Shown: positions 32,925 to 43,570 of the stretch, in pieces
How the letters are laid out: every line of letters starts with the position of its first letter
How positions within the stretch are numbered: the stretch's first letter is position 1
Origin: Halicephalobus mephisto
Taxonomy: Eukaryota; Nematoda; Chromadorea; Rhabditida; Panagrolaimidae
DNA length: 64,000 nt
Reading direction: 5' to 3'
Assembly: GCA_009193035.1 (NCBI GenBank)
Contig: SWDT01000060.1
Coordinates: forward strand, 310,001 to 374,000
Notes under the pieces: generated by a model
The model's input: only the letters and a program-made list of their open reading frames with translations
What the model was told of the DNA's origin: nothing
Databases searched by the model: none
Translations under genes and position numbers: made by a program

Positions 32925-33115
32925 ACACTCCAGAAGGCTCTGTAGAAATCTTATAGAACAGAGATATCACAAAATTCCCTTTCTCTGAACCACTTTTTCC
33001 TTTCCCCGGGTGGTCCGAGAGAAAGCACTGACCGCAAAGAGGACATTCATTCCTCTTTGACCGCGCGAGTAGGGCGTGGCCAGATTTTCCATTCCGAGCC
33101 AAAATCCGACCGGAA
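32925..33115. promoter_or_regulatory. GC-rich island with a perfect 9-bp hairpin, upstream of kal-1
   Basis: It stands out sharply from the AT-rich flanks, with TTTCCCCGGGTGGTCCGAGA and CCGCGCGAGTAGGGCGTGGC. CAAAGAGGA (33035-33043) pairs perfectly with TCCTCTTTG (33051-33059) across a 7-base loop. A 60-codon frame on the minus strand spans it but has no family features. It may be a promoter element or a small structured RNA; the sequence does not decide. Confidence 0.35.
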
Positions 33116-33379
33116 ACAAAAAATTTTCAAAAATTTCTAATTAAAATATATAAAAAAATTTAAACTTTTAAATTTTAAATTTTTATTGTAAAAATTAAAA
33201 TGAAAAAGACAAAATTAGCTTAATTTTCCAGTCGGAAAAATTTAAAGGACGGAATTTTCGAAATAAAATGTTCCAGGAGAATTTTTGGATAAGAGTAAAT
33301 AAGCGAGAAAATAGGCCGAGCAGAAATGAATATTTTTGGGACAGATTCAAAGGATGAATTTCTGTAAAAATGATCCTTT

Positions 33380-34000
33380 ATTGTTTAGCGACATTTTAAA
33401 ATTTAAGCGACTTTTTAGTAACATTTCAAAATTTAAGCGACTTTTTAGCGACTTTTCAGCAATTTTTTAGCGACTTTTCAAAATTTAAGCGACTTTTTAG
33501 TAACATTTCAAAATTCAAGCGACTTTTTAGTGATATTGTAAAGTTTAAGCGACTTTTTAGTAACATTTCAAAATTCTGAGCGATTTGTAGCGACTTTTTG
33601 GCGATATTTTAAACTTTTTAGCGACAATTTGGCGATATTGTAAAAATTTAAGTGACTTTTTGGCAACATTGTAATGACTTTTTGCGACAATGTGAAAATT
33701 TCAGCGACAATTTGGCGACATTGTAATAACCTTTAGCGACAATTTGACGACTTCATTGTGATCTTTAGCGACATTTCAGTGACATTGTGAACATTTTTAG
33801 CGACAAATTGGTGGTATTGTAATGTTTTTTAACGACATTAATGACTTTTTGGAGACTTTTATGGTATTCTGATGACATTAGGAAACTTTTTTGTGAAATT
33901 TTGGTGGTATTTTGGGGATTTTTAGCGACATTTGACAAATTTTAGTGATTTTTAGAGTTTTTGATGGTTTTTCAGTAATATTTAACAATTTTTTAGAGAC
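33380..34000. repeat. Degenerate short tandem repeat (GCGACTTTTTAG)
   Basis: Units of about 25-30 bp such as TTTAAGCGACTTTTTAGTAA CATTTCAAAA, decaying rightward into TTAGCGACAATTTGGCGA variants. No gene. Confidence 0.75.
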
Positions 34001-34129
34001 ATTTGAGTATTTTAAAAACAAAATTTTAATGATTTTTGCAGTTTTTTAACAAAATGAAAAAAATTCGATTTTTGAATAAAAATAAAAATTTTATTCGAAA
34101 TATTTAAGCCGATGGATTTTTAAACATTG

Positions 34130-34720
34130 TCCAATGTTAATTTTATTTTTTGAAAAAGCAATTTTGGATAGTGATTGAATTTCACAATTTATCGTTTTTG
34201 TCATTATTAAAATTTGTTTTCGTTGAATTTCTCTTAAACCGAATCTGGATAGTGTTTATTTTTGACAATAAATTATTTTTAAATTACTATCCAAAGTTAC
34301 ATTGAAAGTAATTTTGAATAGTGTCCAGTTTTGGACGATAAATTATTTTTCAGTCGCCATTCGAATAATTTATATTAGAGAACGTCTAAAAAAACAATTT
34401 TCGGAAATAAACACTATCCAAGACTGATTTTACTGAAAAAACCAAGCAGACCAAATTTGGATAGTGACTAGTTTTAAGGATTAATTCTGGATTTTAATCA
34501 CTATCCAAATATGTAAGCAAACTTGGATAGTGACTAATTTTAGTAATAAACTATCAATTTCAGTCACTATCCAAGTGTGTAAGCACATTTGGATAGTGAC
34601 TAATTTTTGAAAATTAACTATTATTTTCAGTCACTATCCAAGTATGTAACTAAACTTGGATAGTGATTATTTTTGAAAATTAACTATCAATTTCAGTCAC
34701 TATCCGAGAAACTTCTGAAA
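34130..34720. repeat. Palindromic satellite with GGATAGTGAC arms (block 1)
   Basis: Successive units of roughly 90 bp carry CTTGGATAGTGACTAATTTT and its inverse AGTCACTATCCAAG around a short TAACTATCAATTT centre, so each unit is a hairpin. Outer copies are decayed. Confidence 0.8.
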
Positions 34721-35159
34721 TCCTTTTCGAAAAGTATTACCCTCATTCATCACTTGGCCACAGCGAAAAAATTTTTTCTATGTTCGTCATTTTTAAAACC
34801 TCAATAATACTTTTATTGACAAACGCCAAAGAAGGTAATCCTTGTTTTGACTACTGACCGCCTCTAGAAATGGACATCAAAAATTTTCAACTAAAAATCC
34901 TAGTGGCCAAATTTTCTTCCGAAATTTTGTCAAAACAGAGAAAGACTGGCAAAAATTAGCGATAAAAGAAAGAAATTCCAAAACTAGGCAAGTCATTTAG
35001 GATTTGGTTCTTTTTCTGTCGGCAAATTTGCATTTTTGGGAATTTCTAACGCATCAAAAAGTTGTAAAAAATTTTCAACCATCAGTTATGCGCACTTGAG
35101 CAAAATTCGACTTCCGAGAGGGAAATAAAAACGGTTTTTTAAATTTTCCTATAAAAAAT

Positions 35160-35715
35160 AAAAATAGTAGTAAGTTACAGTACTAATTTTTACATATTAT
35201 ATTAAAAAGTTTTTAAATTTTAAATAATAATATTCTATTTAAATTTCTTAATTAATTTTTTTTAAATAAAAATAGTAGTAAGTTACAGTACTAATTTTTA
35301 CATACAGTACGTTAAAAACTCCCTAAATTTTACATAATAATATTCTATTAAAATTTTGCAATTAATTTTCCTATAAAAAATAAAAATAGTAGTAAGTTAC
35401 AGTACTACTTTTTACATACAGTATGTTAAAAACTCCCTAAATTTTACATAATAATATTCTATTAAAATTTCTTAATTAATTTTTTTTTAAATAAAAATAG
35501 TAGTAAGTTACAGTACTACTTTTTACATATTATATTAAAAAGTTTTTAAATTTTAAATAATAATATTCTATTTAAATTTCTTAATTCATTTTTTTAAAAT
35601 AAAAATAGTAGTAAGTTACAGTACTACTTTTTACATACAGTACGTTAAAAACTCCCTAAATTTTACATAATAATATTCTATTTAAATTTTTTAATTAATT
35701 TTTTTTAAATAAAAA
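35160..35715. repeat. ~110-bp tandem repeat, five copies
   Basis: TAGTAGTAAGTTACAGTACT occurs at 35165, 35273, 35388, 35498 and 35606. The rest of each unit is TTTTTACATACAGTACGTTA then AATAATATTCTATTWAAATT. Two sub-versions alternate. Confidence 0.9.
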
Positions 35716-35999
35716 TAAAATTTTTCACAAAATTGTCTCAACACGAATTTTTAGAGATTCCTAAAAACTTCAAAAACTTGAGGTTTCATAAGTTAGTTCC
35801 CAGTGAATTCTGGAAGATTCTAATCTCTAAAATACAAAAAAATCAAAAATAAATTGTAATGTTCCCAAAGTCGACCATGTCGTTCTTATCTCTTTTACGA
35901 TCATTACTATTTGGAAAATTTTTGAATGAAAATATATTTCTTTAAAATTTAAAATAATTATATTAATTCTAATAATAACTAAAAAATAAAATAAATTTC

Positions 36000-36450
36000 A
36001 AAACCAGTCACTATCCAAATTATTAAAAACATAAATTCTCATTACCTCCTAATTAGGATAGTGACTGAGAAATTAAAATAAATTTTAAAACTAGTCACTA
36101 TCCAAATTATTAAAAACCTATATAAATTTTCATTATTCTCCAATTCGGATAGTGACTGAAGTTGTTCATAAAATCAGTCACTATCCAAATTATTAAAAAC
36201 ATAAATTCTCATTACCTTTTAATTAGGATAGTGACTGAGAAATTAAAATAAATTTTAAAACTAGTCACTATCCAAATTATTAAAAACCTGTATAAATTTT
36301 CATTATTCTCCAATTCGGATAGTGACTGAAGTTGTTCATAAAACCAGTCACTATCCAAATTATTAAAAACATAAATTCTCATTACCTTTTAATTAGGATA
36401 GTGACTGAGAAATTAAAATAAATTTCAAAACCCGTCACTATCCAAATTAT
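36000..36450. repeat. Palindromic satellite with GGATAGTGAC arms (block 2)
   Basis: AGTCACTATCCAAATTATTA occurs near 36006, 36094, 36177, 36264, 36347 and 36434, each answered by TAGGATAGTGACTGA or TCGGATAGTGACTGA. The composite period is about 170 bp with two hairpins. It has the same arm words as block 1. Confidence 0.88.
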
Positions 36451-36884
36451 TAAAAATTCATTTGCATTTCTATCTTTTCTGAATTCTCATTGTCCTCCGA
36501 TTAGGATCGAAGACAATCCTACAACACTTCCTATTTGGATTTGTGATTAGTGCAATTTCTCACATTCAAACAAATGTTCGACCCAGGTAATCTTGCTTGA
36601 AGAATCTGCATAATCCGATCGGAGGGAATCTGTCCAAATTGTCTGGTAAACAAGTTTCTTTGTTTTGGGGACACTTAAAAACCTACTTGCATTAGACCAT
36701 TCTTTCCTTTTTCTGACAGTTTTACGATGAATAAAAAGAAAAACGCCGCAAGCTGGCAATTTTCTCAGGTGCCAAATGAAAACAAAATAACACACTAAAT
36801 CAATCCCCCAAGGGATAAAGCAAGAAACATACTAGAAAATAATTTATGTTTCAGATTTGTACATCAAAAACTAAAATTATACAG
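36451..36884. other. DNA after the SLC6 gene
   Basis: An 82-codon minus-strand frame at 36547-36795 shows no family features. The likely 3' UTR of the transporter is at the right end. Confidence 0.4.
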
Positions 36885-39800
36885 TTAACATTTCGTTTGT
36901 TCAAGAGGTCCATCATAAAACCCATTGACATTTTTCGGAATATTGTTAGGGTCACTGATAGGGAGAATCCGACTATGAGAGAACGCCCTAGTCCCCCCAG
37001 TTCCAGCTTCCTTATGCATGTCGTAAGAGGGCCACTTTGGTTGAAGACGAAAAAGTTCACGCCAATCCTGGAAAACAAATTCAAAACCTCCATGATATCA
37101 TTTCCATTTTCAAAAAATCTCTTAATTTTAAAACTAAAACTATCCAAGCCCATTTTAACCCACTCAACTCACCATTCCTTTCGAATGAAATTTCTTCAAA
37201 TTATACAGAACAAATCCAGGTATAAAGAACAGCGGAATAACAGAGAGACACCATCCCAAAGCCGTACTCCAATCCGGAAATGTGTATAATCTCTTTCCTT
37301 TTCCATAAGTCATGTTATAAGTAATCTGGGTAGTCAGACTTAAAACGAACATTACCGCACAAACAGCGGGGGCCAAGATAGTCCAAATAAAACGAATATA
37401 ATAACCCGTAGGTCCAAAAATTTTAGACAAACGATTTCTCGGATATCCCAGCATAGATCTGATATCCTTGATAAAGTTTCCAATACCGTACCAATGACAA
37501 AGAAGAGATACCTCCAGAAATAACATAACCATCAAGGCAAAAGAGGCACTATAATCGTTGAACACATTGAAGAAGAAAATACCAGCCTAGAACAAGTCTT
37601 TTAAAAAAGAAAAAAATATTTTAAAAATACAAATAAACAACAAATATTTTCATTTTTTCCTTGTATTAAACAAAGTAGGTCATCTTCAAAAAATTTCGTT
37701 CAGAATTTAAAAAATCTACTAGGTACTTTTGGAGCTTTTTACAACTATTTAAATATCCCAATTCAAAGACCATGATCTTGATAAAAAAAACTCTAACAAT
37801 TTACGCTACAATATCTAGTTTAATCTAAACTAATAATTGAAGACTTTTTTCAAGAAAAAGTATCCCTTTTTCTAATTTTTGACAAAATTTTCCTGATAAC
37901 TCCTTAAATTCACTTGTTTCAGTTACTGTAAAAGAAACTAAAAACTCCTCCATATCTTAAACACAACTCCTTAAAATTCTACTCTTATTAAAACACCTAC
38001 CTTTGTGCATATAATTAATCCACAAAAGAACAATACAGTACATACAACATAAACCAAAAAAGCTCTGTGGTTCCTCGTCGCTGGGAATTGGTCATAGATA
38101 GCAGTACAGATAGATTCAGCAAATCCAAATTGTGTACTTATTCCCAAAATCAGAATCATAGCAAAAAATAAAAATGACCATAACCACGGTAATGGAAGTC
38201 TACTCATTGCCTCAGGGTACGCCACAAAAGCCAGTCCAGTACCACTTTGCACAACTTCACTGATTGGAAGATTCAACTGAGTAGCCATGAACCCGAGGAC
38301 ACTGAAAACAGAAAGACCTCCAAATACACTCATTACCCCATCAGCCACAGTAATCAATGCAGCAACAGCAAAAGGGTTACGATCTGGGGGATTATAGCTA
38401 GCCATGGAGAGGATACCACCAAATCCGACAGAGAGGGAGTAGCAAATATGAGAAGCCGCATTTCGAAGGGTCTAAAAATAACATTATTCAACTAATTTCT
38501 ATTGACAAATTCGAAATACTGGAAATTTCATAAGTTCTAAATCCCTCCAGAATCCAATGGAAGACTCTACAGCTTCCGAGAATTTCATGGATTTCTAAGT
38601 TTTCTAAAACACAAAACTTTCTACAAAATCCTGAAATATTTCATAATATTCCATTGAATTTTAAACTTTTACAAAATTCCAGTTCTAAAAATTTTTAAAA
38701 ACCTACAGTAGGTTTCACAATGTAGCTCATATCAGGATTAAGCAAGAAATAATCGACTCCAAGTCCTGCTCCTTCCAACGTTACACTTCTTACAAATAAA
38801 ATAACAACAATAATATACGGTACTGTACAAGTAAAATAGGCCAATTTTCCCATTAATTTTACTCCTTTTCTCAAAGATAACGCCGTTATCGTCCACGCAA
38901 CGAAATAGCATATAGTAACTTTCCAATTGAGACCTCCAATATCATTCATCGAACTAGATTTCTCGAGAACATAGTTCCTGAAAAAATTCACACATAATTA
39001 ATTCACAAGTATTTAAATTACTCAAAAAATTCTTCAGCAGGAGAAACAGCACCTTCTTCGGAAAATAATCGAGATCGAAGGTCAAAGATTTCCCCAGAAT
39101 CCATTTTATCATAACAAGAACCATTGAAAAAAAATCCGATTATAGGATCGGTCCCGTTTGAAGTCTGATTCAGAAGAGTTGTGCATCTATTATCTTCTCT
39201 ATCGGAATAACAATCTGAAAAATATGGAAATCAACTAGATTTTAGGGTTGACAAAATCAATAAGTCTCAACAATTATAGAACCATTTGTTGTCAAAAATA
39301 AGTGATTTTTAAAATTCGATTTTGAGGTCAAAAAACGATTCATTATGTGCATGGATTTGAATTTCAATACCCATAATTTCAAGATAAAAATTCCCAAATC
39401 ACTAAATATTCCGTTAATTATTTTCCTGACTTCAACTGCAGTAAGATCTTTCAGAGCCCATATTTCAAAAAATTCATGTTTAGCATTATGAAATATCTTG
39501 AAAAAGTTAAAGATTTTTGACAATAAATTCCCCAGAAAGTGAATTCTTTAAGTTGAAACTTTTTTTAAAAAATTTTTCCATTGAAATATTACTTCAAATA
39601 GAATCCTTCAGAATCCATGTTCCAAAACATTCATTTCCATTGTATGCAATATCATGCATAAGTCAAAGACCTATGAGGAAAACTGTCCAAGACATGAATT
39701 CCAAAGTTTTATTCAAATTGAAATTTCTTATGAAAAGATGTTTTTTCAATTGAAATTTCATCACAAATAGAATCCTTCGGAATCCGTATTCCGAAAAACT

Positions 39801-40583
39801 CAATGTTTATCATTGTAGAGTATATTCAAAAACTAAAACAATAGATTTCCACAATATGAACTTTGAGGCTTTATCTTGGTTGAAATTTCAATTTCGAAAA
39901 CAGTGTACAAAAATACTCAATGTTGTTTTTGATCTGATTTCATTTAAGATTTTTTCTACCCATTTTTATTGATCTTTTTGTCATTACGCGAAATTCTAAA
40001 AACAACTCTTTTCAGTTGATTAAAACAGTTAACCCTTTCAGATTCATTACCCAAAACTTGTTTTAATTTTCTCAAAAAATGATTTCTCAAAGAACAATCT
40101 CTAGAAAACACATTTGGCGAATACAATCGCCCGTCTATCGTTAAAATGGATTTTAATTAACAAAAACTCACAAGCGGTGTTGTAATCCTGCTCACATGAC
40201 GACCACCAATGGGATTTTCCAGTAATGAGGGTAAACAAATACAATAAACTCCATGCCACAACTATGTTGTAGTAAATCGAAACTATAACAGCCATGATAA
40301 CCATTCCCCATCCGAGGCCTTGGAAGAGAGGTCGTATCCTGCCGTGGACAACAGCAGGACCAGCTCTGGCATATTGCCCCAGGGTCAGTTCCAAATACAG
40401 CAATGGGAATCCGAAACAGAAGGACGTTATCAAATAAGGGATAAGGAATGCTCCTCCTCCATTTTCATACGCCAGAGAAGGGAATCTCCAGATGTTCCCT
40501 AATCCCACAGCGTAGGATACACAGGCCATGGTGAATTGCACATTGGAACCCCACTGCTGGCGAGTATGGGGTTCTCGAGCCAT
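36885..40583 (-). CDS. Sodium-dependent SLC6-family (SNF) transporter, amino-acid type
   Basis: Six exons (40583-40172, 39214-39022, 38977-38707, 38471-38001, 37586-37173, 37067-36885) join in phase to 647 aa, normal for SLC6. The N terminus has WGSNVQFTMACVSYAVGLGN and IWRFPSLAYENGGGAFLIPY, the TM1-TM2 signature with the sodium and substrate site. PLLYLELTLGQYARAGP follows. A large extracellular loop holds the paired cysteines (SSCEQDYNT ... C) and possible N-glycosylation sites (NQTS, NGT, NGS). Later helices include HICYSLSVGFGGILSMASYN and FGFAESICTAIYDQFP. The residue that is Asp in monoamine carriers is Gly here (AVGLGN), so amino acids or a related solute are likelier substrates than amines. 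It sits in the plasma membrane. Intron 1 holds a short repeat. The BTB gene lies 394 bp upstream on the same strand. Confidence 0.9.
39530..39880. repeat. Two-copy ~180-bp repeat in SLC6 intron 1
   Basis: AAATAGAATCCTTCRGAATC followed by CRTRTTCCRAAAMA recurs near 39598 and 39765. The flanking ATTGAAATTTCTT blocks are also repeated. Confidence 0.65.
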
Positions 40584-40977
40584 CTTGAAGGAAATTAAAA
40601 CCAGGAAGTGTCAATCCAAAACACAATAGAATCCAGGAAACCTGTTCACACAGCAGACTATTGCATAATGGAAAACTCGATATTTTTTAAGAGATTAGGG
40701 GACGGGAAAAAACGATCAGCCGTGGGGCGGGCAGAACTTGTTCCAGTAGAGGACAATCTGCACTGAAATTGAATTTTACTTGTTTTTCAAAAAATCGCAA
40801 AAATAGTGTAGTCAGAAAATTGAAATGAGTACGGGAGATTTTAAATAAATAACCTCATGTTCAGTCCCGAAACAGTTCACTCAATATTACTGAAAACCAG
40901 GAGCATATCCTTATGTGATTTACTGCTTAGCGAACACAGCAAACAGTAAACTCTCATTGGTCTGATTAGTGACGTCA
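40584..40977 (-). promoter_or_regulatory. Gap between the BTB and SLC6 genes
   Basis: 394 bp with no gene. On the minus strand CAATTTCAG near 40763 is a good acceptor for trans-splicing of the SLC6 mRNA. A GC-rich patch (CCGTGGGGCGGGCAG) lies beside it. It may be a promoter or an operon spacer. Confidence 0.35.
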
Positions 40978-41998
40978 TTAAATAGTCGATTTGTCATCTT
41001 GAAGATACCTCAACTGACGAGCCCCAGAAGCGATTATCCTCATGATTTCCTTCATCACACCAGGTTCCACTGAATCATACCCTTTCAACTCAGCAATAAA
41101 TTCCAAGTTTATAATTAGCATGGTTTTGCATTCTTTCAGTAATTCCGTAGCACTACGTAAAATAGCAAATTCAGTCATCATCCAGAGATTTCCGAGGGTC
41201 AATTTAGTTTTCAGGAAATCTTCCACATATATCTAAATATATAAAAAGTCATATATAAATTAGCAAAAAACTTCCCATAGCGTTTGACATCTGGAATCTT
41301 CCTAAAAAAATAAAAATCTTCTGAGCTGATTCTAGACGCAGTCCTTCGAAGATGTTTTTCTCGTACATCAGCTTCAGAGACAAGTCGACGGTTTCAAAGT
41401 CAAAGTCGTGGACAACTATCCTGGATTCATTTCCCTCGATACAGTTTTGGTTCAGCATAGCTTTAAAAGTCGGAGAATTCAAAACCATGACGCACTTGTG
41501 GACTCTCAATTCTTTCTTTCCGATGATGAAAGTAAAATCCGCGGTTCCCTTCTCATCATATAGTCGGGCGAAATAGGGCTCTTCAAAACTGTAAGAAGGA
41601 AATTCTGCTTCCATGCACTTCAGAATCCATTCAACTTCCAAACAATCATTCTCATTAAGATATCCCATAGTCGGGTCTATCAACATATCCATATCTCCAA
41701 CTTCGATTCTTAGCTCTTCTGTAAGCAAAAAGTGCCAATGGGCAGATTTCTTCAGGATAGTTTGTTCTTCATTCTTGTTCTTGACGATGAGTTTGTAGGC
41801 CAAAGGAAGATATCCAAATCCAAGGAGAAAACCGAACGTCGAGCCATCGAAAAAATGAGCAAAAGTAAGAATATGAGAAGGACGGTCATATCTAAAGTTG
41901 ATCCTAAATTTACTGCATTCTTTCGAAGAAAAAAACATCTGATTTCTTGGAATATCCAGTTTCAAGTGTCGGTAAATCTGTCGCGGAAGGTACGGCAT
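40978..41998 (-). CDS. MATH-like/BTB domain protein
   Basis: Exon 1 starts at 41998 and covers most of the gene. A short intron near 41230-41270 leads to a last exon ending at 40978; together they give about 330 aa. Residues 1-140 look like a diverged MATH domain (SHILTFAHFFDGSTFGFLLG, YLNENDCLEVEWILK). A BTB/POZ domain follows (GTADFTFIIGKKELRVHKCV, SPTFKAMLNQNC, NESRIVVHDFDFETVDLSLK, GRFQMSNAM). MATH-BTB proteins usually serve as substrate adaptors of CUL3 ubiquitin ligases; the family is greatly expanded in nematodes. The intron cannot be placed cleanly: the only GT donor (phase 1) does not match the frame of VEDFLKTKLTLG after the good TTTAG acceptor. The gene may therefore use a weaker acceptor or be newly broken. 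Confidence 0.65.
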
Positions 41999-42367
41999 CT
42001 TAAAAAATAGAATAAGGATGAAGAAATAGAAGTAAAAAAGTAGAAATAAAAGAAAAAATCGGATTTTCTTTAGGAATTTTGAAAAACAAATGGTTAAAAC
42101 CTACCGTATCCATAGAAAAACAAAGTGGTCTCGCAACGAAAGCCTGTGAATTTGAATGAAAACAAATTTCGAAAAAGTTTATTTTGGGATTATTGGAGTC
42201 GTTTTTCACTTCTAATTTGTTCGTAATTTTTTTAACCTTCGTTCATTGAGTTTATTAATTGCTGCCTTCGTTTATATTAACTATTTTACGGCTATTATTC
42301 TATTTACTGATTGTACAACCTAGATATCTACTTCCTGAATCAACCTTGACAACTACTTGATGGTTAA
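41999..42367. other. Upstream DNA of the BTB gene
   Basis: No gene. It contains TCTCGCAACGAAA (also seen near 45223) and ordinary AT-rich DNA. Confidence 0.4.
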
Positions 42368-42588
42368 TAGAGCTGTTGAATTCCGAATTTTCAAATCGAT
42401 TTCGGATCGAATTTGAACTAAATCGACAGAATTGATTTCAAACTTAAGAATTCTAGCTTGGAATTCTAAGGGTCCTAATTCAAATGGAATTCGAATCAAA
42501 AATCGAACATTTTTAATTCTAATTGATTTCGAATTCGAGGTAGTTCGATATTGATTTCGATTTGAAAGGGCGAAAATTGACAGCTCTG
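42368..42588. mobile_element. hAT-type MITE, longer copy
   Basis: The left end TAGAGCTGTTGAATTCC and right end TTGACAGCTCTG are inverted copies. They are flanked by ATGGTTAA and ACGGTTAA (7 of 8 match). The 8-bp duplication and CAGAG ends fit the hAT superfamily. The inside is rich in GAATTCGAA words on both strands. No open frame. Confidence 0.6.
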
Positions 42589-42825
42589 ACGGTTAATAAC
42601 TCAATTTTTATCGATTTTATTTGTAAACGATATATCAATATAATTCCGGTAAATTCGTTGTCGTATTTCGGCTGCTCTCTGTCCTGATATTATCGCTTTT
42701 CCGGCTGTAAAAATCACTAAATGTGAGTTGAATTTGATTTCTGGTATTTTGGATTATTCATGTTCCCATATTTTCTATTCCGTCAATGAAAACAAAATTA
42801 ATCTCTTTCTTCCTCGTTTATTCAG

Positions 42826-43240
42826 GTGGAATAGAACTCATGAACGACGTAACCAGAATCGTTGGAGTATGTATATTTCAAAATCCATCCTATTTCCAAA
42901 TAGTCATTCTCATTGAAAGTTTTTCTGGATCTACCAGGACGTCAATGCTGTTAGTTTTGATCCTGACGTCGTTGCCATAAAATAAATTTCACTAAGTTTT
43001 TGGATGCTATTCCTTTCTGGGGATGATTTCGTGGACTAAGAAGCAAATATCGATTTAATCTTCTATCTTAAGAAACCCAAAATTTGGACCGTCGATAAAA
43101 TAGAAGAAAAGATGACTGGGAAATATTCGTTTCTGGATTTTTCTGAATACAGTATACCCGCTAGAAGAAGGATCAATCTCTTCGGATTCTTTAGAGATGT
43201 TTGTCGACATGACAGGATATTTTTGAGAATAGTTCCACTC
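42826..43240 (-). pseudogene. Broken paralogue of the adjacent MATH/BTB gene
   Basis: Translated leftward, FPSHLFFYFIDGPNFGFL matches the neighbour's PSHILTFAHFFDGSTFGFL, and VFRKIQKRIFPSH precedes it. Further on, DVLVDPEKLS and, after a shift of frame, NENDYLEIGWILK match DMLIDPTMGYL and NENDCLEVEWILK. The order and strand are the same. At least one frameshift and several stops are present, and the BTB half is missing. It is a decayed tandem duplicate. Confidence 0.7.
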
Positions 43241-43286
43241 AAGGATTAAAAAACATGGATTTCTTGAAGAATGAAGAACTCAGATT

Positions 43287-43338
43287 CAGAGCTGTCGATT
43301 TCGAACCGAATTCGAACAATTCGAAATCGACAGCTCTG
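43287..43338. mobile_element. hAT-type MITE, 52-bp copy with perfect target duplication
   Basis: CAGAGCTGTCGATTTCGAA pairs with TTCGAAATCGACAGCTCTG. The element is flanked on both sides by CTCAGATT, an exact 8-bp duplication. It is almost all inverted repeat. It belongs to the same family as 42368-42588. Confidence 0.85.
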
Positions 43339-43570
43339 CTCAGATTCCATTATTGATGCTTACTTTTAAAACCCCTTCCGTAATAATGAGATCTAATGTC
43401 ATTTTGTCAAATCGAGATCTGTTTGGGTGTTTTTGGATGACAAATGATGAAACAACAAAAGTAGAATTATTCTGAAATCATGGATTCCAAATTATTTTTA
43501 TTTACTTCTCGAGAGAAACAGAAAATAAATAACAACTCCAACATGGACAGTTGTCTTAGGAAGCTCAGAG

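Noticed and set aside
32920..33102. 60-codon minus-strand frame with CPLCGQC, suggesting a zinc finger
   Set aside because: Only one CxxC pair, no following His or Cys pair, no splice-linked exons. It is better explained by the GC-rich island.
34130..36450. CRISPR-like array of spaced palindromic repeats
   Set aside because: The DNA is clearly animal nuclear, spacers are themselves repeated and AT-rich, and no cas gene is present. These are hairpin satellites.
36547..36795. Minus-strand 82-codon frame after the SLC6 gene
   Set aside because: No start context, splice partners or recognisable motif. It may be a transposon scrap, but I could not support that.
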